Assembly: GCF_036983985.1 (NCBI RefSeq)
Contig: NZ_JALAHQ010000002.1
Location: 496,001-560,000, forward strand
Origin: Alishewanella metallidurans
GTDB lineage: Bacteria > Pseudomonadota > Gammaproteobacteria > Enterobacterales > Alteromonadaceae
Reading direction: 5' to 3'
Length of the DNA: 64,000 nucleotides
The position numbers and the translations under genes are program-made. The notes under the pieces were generated by a model. It saw only the letters and a list, made by a program, of their open reading frames with translations, was not told where the DNA came from and did not search any database. This document shows, piece by piece, positions 1 to 6,506 of this stretch (positions are counted from its first letter, which is position 1; every line of letters starts with the position of its first letter).

Positions 1-522
1 CTTTTTTGCGGTTCTATAACCTTTTTCCCCATCTCTTGCTCGATCCCACTCATATTTCAGAAGCTCTCTGGATTGATTTATAAGGGATCCGATTTTTTCT
101 TCAGCATCGCCGAGCTCTGCGGATTCAAAATCATTGTGAACTTCCTCAACAAGAGAGAGGAAACGATCGTTTATGTCTTTTATTTTTTGTTCTTTCTCTT
201 TGTCATTAATTCGTAAGAGGATACTATTTTTTGAATTCAAAATGTCATTATATAACTCAATATGGCTGTTCTTTTTTGCCATGAACGCTTGCTTTGAAAT
301 AAATTGGCCATGATTCTCATGCCTCAACTTTTCTATCAGCGTCCTAACTGATGAAGTGTATTCAGCTATTTCCTTGCGAAGATCATTTATCCAGCTTTGC
401 CGAAACTCTGACACTTTCGATTCTTTTAATGAAATTAAATTTATATACGAAAATACACCTGCAATTATTGCGGCGGCCATAACGCCAAAAGCTATAAAAA
501 CGGTGTCTGGAAGGCTGATCAT
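1..522 (-). CDS. Membrane-anchored coiled-coil cassette protein (C-terminus cut by window edge)
   Basis: This open reading frame starts with ATG at 522 and runs off the left edge, with 174 residues visible. A GGAG ribosome-binding site lies just upstream. Residues about 6-28 form one hydrophobic membrane segment, followed by a long, highly charged, probably alpha-helical and coiled-coil region rich in Lys, Glu and Asn. I do not recognise a family. It belongs to the next cassette downstream of the attC at 544-595, whose own attC would lie before position 1. An N-terminal anchor with a cytoplasmic helical domain is common in cassette proteins of unknown function, and nothing more can be said about its role. 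Confidence 0.75.
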   Translation of the reverse strand, partial: MISLPDTVFIAFGVMAAAIIAGVFSYINLISLKESKVSEFRQSWINDLRKEIAEYTSSVRTLIEKLRHENHGQFISKQAFMAKKNSHIELYNDILNSKNSILLRINDKEKEQKIKDINDRFLSLVEEVHNDFESAELGDAEEKIGSLINQSRELLKYEWDRARDGEKGYRTAKK

Positions 523-543
523 CGGTACTCCAACTAAAGAACA

Positions 544-595
544 TAACGCCCAAAGCAAGCGCGCGGTACGCGTCGCCGTGCCTTTGTTTGTTAGC
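544..595 (-). other. attC site (array-type, 52 bp)
   Basis: On the minus strand it begins GCTAAC and ends GGGCGTTATG, with complementary inner arms around a GGCGACGCGTACCGC core. It is identical over its length to the site at 3575-3626 and differs in a few bases from 4525-4575. It closes the ORF-less cassette at 596-880. Confidence 0.85.
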
Positions 596-880
596 AGCCT
601 ACACCAAACTTGCGCGGCTTGCCGCACTGGCAAACCTAAACAACGGCAGACTGCTTTTAATTAAAACTAAACCAGTTAACTGCGAAACAACGCACTAACC
701 GGAACTTGTAAAACTGTTTAAGCGAAGCCACAAAGAGCAACGCCGCTGTGCCAACAAAGATTGCACCAAACTCACAAACTGGCGAACTTTAATGGCTTGG
801 TTTTGCTGCTATAGAAAACGAAACACGAGCAAAGCCAAAATAAAACGACAAACTAAAACCGTTAACACCCGAAAACCTGC
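596..880 (-). repeat. ORF-less cassette body, copy A
   Basis: There is no plausible gene on either strand in these 285 bp. The sequence is repeated with roughly 90% identity at 3627-3910; identity is highest in the ~130 bp next to the attC. Differences include small indels and many single changes, and the long minus-strand frame open in copy B is not open here, so conservation is at DNA or RNA level. Possible contents are a promoter, a small RNA, or the decayed remains of a gene; none can be identified by eye. Confidence 0.7.
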
Positions 881-959
881 TAACGCCCGCAGCACGCGCG
901 GCTTTGTAGTGGAGGCGAAGCCGCAACGAAAAAGCCGTCGCTGTGACTGCGATTGTTAT
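881..959 (-). other. attC site of the mntP cassette
   Basis: TAACGCC at 881-887 pairs with TTGTTATG at 953-960, with an imperfect inverted repeat between them (a GCGGCTTT arm and an AAAGCCG arm around an AGGCGAAGCCG stem). Read on the minus strand it follows the mntP stop codon by about 25 bp. It differs in sequence from the 52 bp array-type sites. Confidence 0.75.
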
Positions 960-984
960 GTGTTTTTGGCTTCACTGCAGAGTC

Positions 985-1524
985 TCAAAATACCAGAAAT
1001 TTCAACCCAATTATAATGAGTATTATACCGCCCAAAAGCTCTGCCTTGCTTTCTAGCCATGTCCCACTTCTAGCACCAATAAACACACCAACCAAGCTGA
1101 ATATAAATGTCGTAACACCAATGATTCCGCAAGCAACTATCGGGTTGACTTCGAGTAGATTTAATGTAAACCCAGCAGCCATTGCATCTATACTCGTAGC
1201 AATAGCTAAAATAAGCATCACTTTATGAGTGATTTGTGCAATATCTTCTTCAACACCCTCGCTAATGGCTTCATAAATCATTTTTCCTCCAACTGTTATA
1301 AGAAGGAAGAATGCAATCCAATGTGCATAATTCTCAACCCAGCCGAGCACACCTTTTCCACCAAAGTAGCCTATAAATGGCATTAGCGCTTGGAATAACC
1401 CGAAATATATTGCAGCAATTATAGCTAGCGACTTTGTCTTCTTGACACGCTTTGATCCAAGCCCTATAGAAACCGCAAATGCGTCCATGCTCAGTGCTAC
1501 TGCCAAAATTAAGACTTCAATCAT
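985..1524 (-). CDS. mntP: Manganese efflux pump MntP family protein
   Basis: This 179-residue protein matches MntP (DUF204) in length, with six predicted membrane segments in two similar halves. The hallmark acidic motifs are present: SMDAFAVSIGLG near residue 12 and SIDAMAAGFTLN near residue 112. MntP exports Mn2+ from the cytoplasm. The ATG start has a GTGAG ribosome-binding site. The gene is enclosed by attC sites at 881-959 and 1571-1635, so it is a mobile cassette and not a resident locus. Only about 46 bp separate the start from the preceding attC, so there is no room for the yybP-ykoY manganese riboswitch often found before mntP. Confidence 0.9.
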   Translation of the reverse strand: MIEVLILAVALSMDAFAVSIGLGSKRVKKTKSLAIIAAIYFGLFQALMPFIGYFGGKGVLGWVENYAHWIAFFLLITVGGKMIYEAISEGVEEDIAQITHKVMLILAIATSIDAMAAGFTLNLLEVNPIVACGIIGVTTFIFSLVGVFIGARSGTWLESKAELLGGIILIIIGLKFLVF

Positions 1525-1570
1525 TAAAATATCTCACAAATATACTCGGGTGTTTATTGCTGACGAAACA

Positions 1571-1635
1571 TAACGCCGCGCTCTTGGGAAAACCGAAGCG
1601 TAGCGTAGGTTTGTCCCTAGCAGCGCTTTGTTATC
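1571..1635 (-). other. attC site
   Basis: TAACGCC at 1571-1577 and GTTATC at 1630-1635 bound a good inverted repeat (GCGCTC-TTGGGAAAACC against GGTTTGTCCCTAG-CAGCGC). The stop codon of the 1631-2512 gene lies inside the right end, a usual arrangement for cassettes. Confidence 0.8.
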
Positions 1636-2512
1636 TGAATACTTTTTTGCCAAATTGGTCGTGATCATGTGTGAACGCCTCAAATAACTTTGAACTTGCC
1701 GCTTTATCCGGATTTTTTCTTATGTACTCGTCAAAGCTAGCTTTATGCTTTTCCGGTATTTTGTCGTATGCATCTGAAACTGCCTGAGCCTTCTCAACAA
1801 TGTAATTGACGAAACCATCAGGCCACCAATATTCTCTGGGGCTAATAATTCCGTGTTTAATGGCTATTCTGCTAGATCTAATTTTTCTCAGATCTTTTGC
1901 TTTAACCACACCCAAAATAATGAAACAGGGGAGTTTTGTGTATATGTATAAATCTGTCGAATTTCCAACAATATCCATTGCCATTGTACGCAAAAAATAC
2001 CTATTGATATTTGGTGGCAACCCTGATTCTGTTGTTGATTCAATTCGTTCTAGAGGAAATACATGCTGCTCGTATTGATTGAGATTTGATTCTTCACCCA
2101 AGAGAAACTTTTCTAAATGTCGCTCAGCATCATCTAGAGATTTGTTGTATTCGTCTGATTTTTGTTCGGCTTCATTTTTACTGCGAATATATGTAAGAGT
2201 CCGCCAAGACAACGAAGCGCATAGTCTTGACATCCATTCGCCATAATTTGCTACTGATTCACCTTTATCTGCGAATGGGTAAAAAACCTTGTTTGCAAAC
2301 TCTCGCTCCCACTCAGAAAACAGCGCTTCACAGTTTCCACAAAGCCAGTACTCCTTCGCGATATCCTGAGCTCGCTTATGAACTTCGTTACTTTCCCGAA
2401 TGTAGCCAGTAATGCCGGTTCTTTTTACCCACTTACCAATGAACTTCGGAATGAAATGGCTTTCTTTTAACACCGATTCGGAATGGCAAAGCCGACATAT
2501 TCCTTGCACCAC
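1631..2512 (-). CDS. Treble-clef (HNH-like) cassette protein of unknown function
   Basis: The protein has 293 residues. The N-terminus carries a C6-x2-C9 pair, an ESHFIPKF segment with H19 and a second pair, C58-x2-C61. This Cys2-His-Cys2 arrangement with a SHxIPKF motif resembles the zinc-binding, HNH/treble-clef-type domain seen in many predicted nucleases and phage- or defence-associated proteins. The remaining ~220 residues are helical and charged with no motif I recognise. It sits between attC sites at 1571-1635 and 2529-2611. A nuclease role is inference only; the complete HNH catalytic signature is not evident. Confidence 0.75.
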   Translation of the reverse strand: MVQGICRLCHSESVLKESHFIPKFIGKWVKRTGITGYIRESNEVHKRAQDIAKEYWLCGNCEALFSEWEREFANKVFYPFADKGESVANYGEWMSRLCASLSWRTLTYIRSKNEAEQKSDEYNKSLDDAERHLEKFLLGEESNLNQYEQHVFPLERIESTTESGLPPNINRYFLRTMAMDIVGNSTDLYIYTKLPCFIILGVVKAKDLRKIRSSRIAIKHGIISPREYWWPDGFVNYIVEKAQAVSDAYDKIPEKHKASFDEYIRKNPDKAASSKLFEAFTHDHDQFGKKVFR

Positions 2513-2528
2513 AACCTCCTAGTTCAGA

Positions 2529-2611
2529 TAACGCAAAGCACACGGGCGGCAAGCCGCGCAGCGGGTTGACGTCCCAGCGACCGCAGGGAGCGAGTGATGC
2601 GTATTGTTAGC
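2529..2611 (-). other. attC site
   Basis: TAACGCA at 2529-2535 and GTTAGC at 2606-2611 flank GC-rich complementary arms. The TAA stop of the 2607-3044 gene overlaps the right-hand core sequence. Confidence 0.75.
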
Positions 2612-3044
2612 TGACAATATTTACTATCCCCTTGCACTGTGGATATCTTGAACAACCAAAGAACTGCTGCCCAGCATAACGCCCCGTTTTGGCTTTTCTA
2701 ACTATCATTTCTGATCCACACTTCGGACACGCTGGCGTATCTAACTGTATATCATGGGAATAATTTCCATCACTAGCACTCCGTCCTTCCTCTCTTTTAG
2801 GTGCATAAAAAAATTCTTTACGCTTTCTTATTGGAGGAGGCATAACTTTTGTGAAAAAAAAATAAGAACCAATAGGGGACCCAATTATCCAAAGACTCGC
2901 AAGATTCTTTTCTGTCTTGTTATATTTACTGTTCCAGCCGTGTGTGCAATTGCCATGAGTGCAAGAATCTCTAACTGCTTTGTGAGCCAGAAAAAAGCCA
3001 ATGAAATAGATGACGATGACACTAATTATCAATTTATCACGCAT
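2607..3044 (-). CDS. Membrane protein with C-terminal topoisomerase-type zinc ribbon
   Basis: The protein has 145 residues. Residues about 5-22 and 48-68 are hydrophobic membrane segments. The C-terminus has C106-x2-C109 ... C131-x5-C137 in a CPKCG...FFGCSRYPQCKG context, the classic zf-C4_Topoisom (PF01396) ribbon found at the end of type IA topoisomerases and in some nuclease-related proteins. In other proteins the domain binds single-stranded DNA, so a membrane-tethered nucleic-acid-binding protein is a reasonable but untested guess. A CTHGNCTHG stretch near residue 28 may be a second metal site, probably outside the membrane. The stop codon overlaps the attC at 2529-2611. Confidence 0.75.
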   Translation of the reverse strand: MRDKLIISVIVIYFIGFFLAHKAVRDSCTHGNCTHGWNSKYNKTEKNLASLWIIGSPIGSYFFFTKVMPPPIRKRKEFFYAPKREEGRSASDGNYSHDIQLDTPACPKCGSEMIVRKAKTGRYAGQQFFGCSRYPQCKGIVNIVS

Positions 3045-3117
3045 TAACGATACCTTTAGATCATGTCAAACTTTAAAAGGGCTGGAAATTTAATGTACGG
3101 AGTCTTTACTTGTTAGC
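3045..3117 (-). other. Possible degenerate attC site
   Basis: TTAACG at 3044-3049 and GTTAGC at 3112-3117 have the expected core spacing between two cassette genes, but the complementary inner arms are poor. It may be a decayed attC, or the genes on both sides may form one two-gene cassette. Confidence 0.3.
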
Positions 3118-3119
3118 AC

Positions 3120-3554
3120 TTAATCCCTCACGACAGACAGATCAAGTGTACCCGTTTTCCTAAAATTTAAAATTAAGGATTTCAGCTTCTGTTTTGCCTG
3201 CTTTGCAGATAAAGAAAAAATTTCTCTTCTTATAGACCTTACATCATCAGATTCGACTGATACGCCATGTGATTGTAAATATTTTCTTATGCGATCATCA
3301 TTAATTTCGGGCATGCTCTCCTTTAGGTGAAACTGTCGCCCCCCACGCACTTCGATCCAGCCATTGTTTAATTTCCATATTTCAGCAGATGTCGCACCTT
3401 TCCGAACTTCCTCCAGAATCCTTTCTTGAACTGCTTGCCATTCTGACACTTCAGACTCTGTCGGCGCTAGCCTTTGAGCGTTGTTCTCTTGGATTCTCCT
3501 CCGGCCTTCTTCAACTCTCTCTTGCATTCGATCTAGTTCATCCCAACGAGACAT
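3120..3554 (-). CDS. Hypothetical cassette protein
   Basis: This is a 144-residue, soluble, charged protein without signal peptide or membrane segment. The first ~60 residues are Arg/Glu-rich and probably a coiled coil. A middle segment around residues 64-80 (WKLNNGWIEVRGGRQFHLKE) looks like a small beta structure, and the C-terminus is basic. I do not recognise a family. The gene lies between the attC at 3575-3626 (upstream) and a doubtful site at 3045-3117 (downstream). The ATG start at 3554 is the first in frame and leaves only about 20 bp to the upstream attC, which suits cassette packing. Confidence 0.65.
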   Translation of the reverse strand: MSRWDELDRMQERVEEGRRRIQENNAQRLAPTESEVSEWQAVQERILEEVRKGATSAEIWKLNNGWIEVRGGRQFHLKESMPEINDDRIRKYLQSHGVSVESDDVRSIRREIFSLSAKQAKQKLKSLILNFRKTGTLDLSVVRD

Positions 3555-3574
3555 GATGCATTACCTTCTTAAGC

Positions 3575-3626
3575 TAACGCCCAAAGCAAGCGCGCGGTAC
3601 GCGTCGCCGTGCCTTTGTTTGTTAGC
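3575..3626 (-). other. attC site (array-type, 52 bp)
   Basis: This is a copy of the 544-595 site: GCTAAC to GGGCGTTA on the minus strand with the GGCGACGCGTACCGC core. It closes the ORF-less cassette at 3627-3910. Confidence 0.85.
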
Positions 3627-3910
3627 AGCCTACGCCAAACTTGCGCGGCTTGCCGCACTAGCAAACCTAAACAACGGCAGACTGCTTTTAATTAAAACTA
3701 AGCCAGTTAACTGCGAAACAGCGCGCCAACTGGAACTTAAAAATATGTAACGCGAAGCCACAAAGAACAACGCCGCTGTGCCAACAAAGATTGCACCAAA
3801 CCAACAAACTAGCGCACGTTAATCGCTTGGTTTTGCCGCTATAGAAAACGAAACGCGAGCAATGCCGCAACAAAACGATAAACTAAAGCCATTAAAACCC
3901 GAAAACCTGC
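3627..3910 (-). repeat. ORF-less cassette body, copy B
   Basis: This is the second copy of the 596-880 cassette, about 90% identical. Short minus-strand frames exist here (for example a TTG-started one ending at 3688) but are not preserved in copy A and have no ribosome-binding site, so I do not call a gene. A GCGGC-TT-GCCGC palindrome near the attC end is shared by both copies. Confidence 0.7.
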
Positions 3911-3987
3911 TAACGCCCGCCACAAACGCGAGCAACTTGTTGCGAGTCGAGCGCCCAACGGGCGCGTTTTTGATGGCGTTTGTTATA
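3911..3987 (-). other. attC site
   Basis: TAACGCC at 3911-3917 and GTTATA at 3982-3987 flank arms with a strong GCGCCC-AAC-GGGCGC stem. The site lies 3 bp from the stop codon of the 3991-4278 gene. Confidence 0.8.
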
Positions 3988-3990
3988 CAT

Positions 3991-4278
3991 TTATAAGGAT
4001 GCGGCATAAAAAATAGTACCTATGCCGCACAAAGCTGATGCAAAACCTAGAATACGAATCCGATTATTAAAAATATCCTGATCTACGGAAAAGCGCTCAG
4101 TGCGCTGCAGCCCCACTACAAAAAGCAAAATTGACAGCGCTAATAGCCCAAACATGGCAAACGGAGCTTTGTCAAAAAGTGCCACATAGCTTGCGAAAGC
4201 AACCAAAACTGACAGCGACATCCATAACGCAGCGAAGAAAATGCTTTTGGGTGGCTTTACAGAACTCAAATTTAACAC
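3991..4278 (-). CDS. Small multi-pass membrane cassette protein
   Basis: The protein has 95 residues with three hydrophobic stretches: about residues 12-32, 38-57 and 75-93. The first two are separated by a short loop and followed by a charged segment around residues 58-74. No conserved motif is recognised. It shares a cassette with the small frame-disrupted ORF at 4315-4507, and its stop codon is adjacent to the attC at 3911-3987. Function is unknown; tiny membrane proteins are frequent in chromosomal integron cassettes. Confidence 0.65.
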   Translation of the reverse strand: MLNLSSVKPPKSIFFAALWMSLSVLVAFASYVALFDKAPFAMFGLLALSILLFVVGLQRTERFSVDQDIFNNRIRILGFASALCGIGTIFYAASL

Positions 4279-4314
4279 TCCTGAATGTATAAAGCTGCCG
4301 TGCTGCTGGCCTTA

Positions 4315-4507
4315 TTAGAAAATACGTGCACCAAGAAAACCAACAGCAAATAGGACACCCCCTAAGACGCCAATTAATGATACGGCCTTACGTGATAAAA
4401 ATAATGTAGGTATTTCGGTTTTAAATGTCTGCATAAAGGGCAAAAAGTACATTTTTGGCATGAACACCAACTGCTGATGCTGCTAACTCTTTTCTTTCGA
4501 TGAACAT
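4315..4507 (-). pseudogene. Small membrane-protein gene with apparent frameshift
   Basis: Two overlapping minus-strand frames lie here. The first starts with ATG at 4507 behind a GGGG ribosome-binding site and reads 28 residues (MFIERKELAASAVGVHAKNV...) before a stop at 4421. The second is open from ATG 4461 to a stop at 4315 (48 residues) and ends in a clear membrane helix (SLIGVLGGVLFAVGFLGARIF). A single-base shift near 4425-4460 would join them into one ~65-residue protein with an N-terminal soluble part and a C-terminal anchor. It may be a broken gene, two tiny genes or a sequencing error. The family is not recognised. Confidence 0.45.
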
Positions 4508-4524
4508 AATATACCCCACTTCTC

Positions 4525-4575
4525 TAACGCCCAAAACAAGCGCGCGGTACGCGTCGCCTGCCTTTGCTTGTTATA
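4525..4575 (-). other. attC site (array-type, 51 bp)
   Basis: This is the third member of the homogeneous class, with the same GGCGACGCGTACCGCGCG core as 544-595 and a few changes in the outer arms. It closes the first (attI-proximal) cassette. Confidence 0.85.
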
Positions 4576-4582
4576 AACCATA

Positions 4583-4804
4583 TTACTCACTTACTGCAGC
4601 CGATGCTGAACTTACATCTTTTTTAAGTACCAGAACCACAAGATAAACCAGTGCAAACGGTGGAATGATTGAAAGCACCACACCGAGCAAACAAGCCAAA
4701 ATCGGCGTTTGTGTTTTACGACGACCGAGGTAATAGCTTAATGCACCGACAACCAATATGAATACAATCATGATCTCGCCGAGCAGCGTAGCATTAATAT
4801 TCAA
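4583..4804 (-). CDS. Small two-helix membrane protein, first cassette of the array
   Basis: The protein has 73 residues with two membrane helices (about 8-26 and 36-59) joined by a basic YYLGRRKTQ loop, and a Ser/Ala-rich tail. I chose the TTG at 4804 because an AAGGAG ribosome-binding site lies about 8 bases before it; the first internal ATG (residue 12) has none. It is the cassette nearest the attI-like boundary and so best placed for transcription from any array promoter. The two-helix plan with a PP pair in the second helix is common among small uncharacterised inner-membrane proteins; no function can be assigned. Confidence 0.65.
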   Translation of the reverse strand: MNINATLLGEIMIVFILVVGALSYYLGRRKTQTPILACLLGVVLSIIPPFALVYLVVLVLKKDVSSASAAVSE

Positions 4805-4822
4805 ATGAACTCTCCTTGTGGT

Positions 4823-5049
4823 TTATAACGCTTATTGGGCGGAAACATCCGTATTTAAACACGGAATTTTCCGTTTTTGTAAATTTAGTGTTGACGACAT
4901 TACAATGATTTTATATTGGGCACAATAGGTTATAGGAACAACTGAATTTTATGTGGTGGCAAATACGGAAATGTCGGTCTAACAACGCTAATTACGCATT
5001 TATAAGCGTATGTATGTAATTACAGCTCTTAGCGATAAAATAAAATATT
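4823..5049. other. Array boundary and gene-free interval (attI-like side)
   Basis: The core GTTATAA (minus strand, 4829-4823) marks the start of the first cassette, so an attI site would occupy roughly 4830-4890. No integrase ORF or recognisable remnant exists between here and hemN. The interval is AT-rich and contains an ACGGAA-TT-TTCCGT palindrome at 4862-4875 and an inverted pair, CCGTATTT (4849-4856) and AAATACGG (4961-4968). Confidence 0.5.
4910..4941 (-). promoter_or_regulatory. Candidate array promoter (Pc-like)
   Basis: Reading toward the cassettes, TATAAA (4915-4910) is a good -10 box but the -35 at 17 bp (TTCCTA) is poor; an alternative pairing is TTGTTC (4941-4936) with CAATAT (4918-4913) at 17 bp. 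Position is the main argument. Confidence 0.3.
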
Positions 5050-5080
5050 GAATCACCGCTTTTGATAAAAGCGGTGATTC
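5050..5080 (-). terminator. Intrinsic terminator of hemN
   Basis: A perfect 14-bp stem, GAATCACCGCTTTT against AAAAGCGGTGATTC, with a 3-base loop lies 20 bp after the hemN stop and is followed on the minus strand by a T-rich tract. It insulates the cassette array from hemN read-through. Confidence 0.85.
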
Positions 5081-5100
5081 AACTATTGGCGGGTTTTAAT

Positions 5101-6462
5101 TTACACTACTTTTGAATAGCGCTGCTGGCCTTGGCTTAAATATGCGTCGAAGCAGGCGCAAATGCTGCGTACCCATAAGCGCCCTGTGTCACTTACTTTA
5201 ATACCTTGGGTATGTACTTCAACTAAGCCATCTTCAATAAAGGGTTGCAAGCGTATTAAGGCATCAGCAAAGTATTGCCAAAAATCGGCTAGCTGCCATT
5301 GCTGGCTAAAAGCAGCGGTATCTAGCTTAAAGTGACAAATTAGCTGGCTAATTAGTGCTGCTCGTAGCTTATCGTCGGCATTTAAACTAAAGCCGCGATC
5401 TATAGGTATATCGCCCTGCTCTATCGCTTTGTAATATTCTGGTAGCTCTTTGGTATTTTGCCACAACACGCCTTTTACTTGGCTAATGCTGGATACACCC
5501 AAACCAATTAGTGCGTCTTGTCCGGCGGTGGTGTAGCCCTGAAAATTACGTTGTAACTTACCGGCTTGTTGCGCCTTGGCTAAGGCGTCAGAAGGTTTGG
5601 CAAAGTGGTCCATGCCGATAAACTGATAACCGGCATCAACAAAGGCAGCAATGCCCATGCTTTGCAACTGCAGCTTAATATCGGGCGTGGGTAAGCTGTC
5701 GTTGTCGAGTTTGCGCTGGGCTGGGAAACGCTCTGGCAAGTGCGCATAGCTAAATAGCGAGATACGATCTGGGCTTAAGCGCACAATTTCATCTAAGGTT
5801 TGCTGAAAACTTTCCGGATGTTGAAATGGCAAGCCGTAAATTAAATCTAAGTTAATTGAGCTAAAGCCTAGCTGGCGACATAGTTGTACTTGATGGCGAA
5901 TTAAATCGGTGTCTTGTACCCGATTAATCGCAATTTGTACTTTTTCATCTAAATCTTGCACACCAAAACTAACGCGGTTAAAGCCTAAATAACGTAAGTG
6001 CCCCAACTTGGCATCGCTACAGGTGCGCGGGTCAATTTCAATACTAATTTCAGCATCAGCGTTAATACTAAAGTGTTTATGCAACAACGCCATTAATTGG
6101 CTAAGCTGCACTTCAGTTAAAAAGGTTGGCGTGCCACCACCTAAATGCAATTGGTTAATGCGCTTATTAACTAATAAGGGCGCATATAAGGCCATTTCTT
6201 GTGCCAGTGCCGTTAAATAGGTATCAGCTTTGTCTTGGTGGCGAGTAATAACTTTATTGCAGCCACAGTAGTAGCATAGCTTTTGGCAAAACGGGATATG
6301 GATATATAGGCTTAGCTCGTCGGCGCTTTCGCCAATGGCGCGAGTAATTAATGTGCGGTCAAACTCGGTGCTTAATGCCAGCGCAGTAGGGTACGAGGTG
6401 TAACGTGGGCCATTAATATTGTACTTACTGATTAACTTTGCATCCCACTGTATTGCGCTCAT
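5101..6462 (-). CDS. hemN: Oxygen-independent coproporphyrinogen III oxidase
   Basis: The protein has 453 residues, full length for HemN (E. coli 457). The radical-SAM cysteines C59-x3-C63-x2-C66 plus C68 lie in the HIPFCQKLCYYCGCNK context specific to true HemN and not HemW. A GGGTPTFL SAM-binding motif sits near residue 110 and the C-terminal HemN domain is present. It decarboxylates coproporphyrinogen III to protoporphyrinogen IX without O2. It follows ubiT by 44 bp on the same strand, so the two are probably cotranscribed, giving a unit for anaerobic heme and quinone synthesis. No FNR box is visible directly in front of it. A strong terminator follows. Confidence 0.97.
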   Translation of the reverse strand: MSAIQWDAKLISKYNINGPRYTSYPTALALSTEFDRTLITRAIGESADELSLYIHIPFCQKLCYYCGCNKVITRHQDKADTYLTALAQEMALYAPLLVNKRINQLHLGGGTPTFLTEVQLSQLMALLHKHFSINADAEISIEIDPRTCSDAKLGHLRYLGFNRVSFGVQDLDEKVQIAINRVQDTDLIRHQVQLCRQLGFSSINLDLIYGLPFQHPESFQQTLDEIVRLSPDRISLFSYAHLPERFPAQRKLDNDSLPTPDIKLQLQSMGIAAFVDAGYQFIGMDHFAKPSDALAKAQQAGKLQRNFQGYTTAGQDALIGLGVSSISQVKGVLWQNTKELPEYYKAIEQGDIPIDRGFSLNADDKLRAALISQLICHFKLDTAAFSQQWQLADFWQYFADALIRLQPFIEDGLVEVHTQGIKVSDTGRLWVRSICACFDAYLSQGQQRYSKVV

Positions 6463-6506
6463 ATTTACCTCTGTTATTTAGTACGCTTGGCTATTAAGCG
6501 CCGTTA

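Larger units (their letters stand above)
1..4830 (-). mobile_element. Integron gene-cassette array without an adjacent integrase
   Basis: Seven convincing attC sites, in the minus orientation, separate short genes that all lie on the minus strand with stop codons at or inside the preceding attC, as expected of integron cassettes. Three sites are nearly identical 51-52 bp elements (544-595, 3575-3626, 4525-4575), which is the pattern of a sedentary chromosomal integron; the other four differ. The attI-side boundary is the core GTTATAA at 4829-4823 (minus strand). Beyond it are 220 bp without a gene and then hemN, so no tyrosine-recombinase integrase occupies the expected place. The array continues past position 1. 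Confidence 0.85.

Noticed and set aside
3688..4007. Two ~60-codon minus-strand frames inside the ORF-less cassette copy B and its attC
   Set aside because: They are not open in copy A, lack ribosome-binding sites, one needs a TTG start, and the other runs through the attC at 3911-3987.
4861..5049. Possible remnant of an integrase gene beside the array
   Set aside because: Translation of both strands gives only short, AT-rich frames with no tyrosine-recombinase motif.
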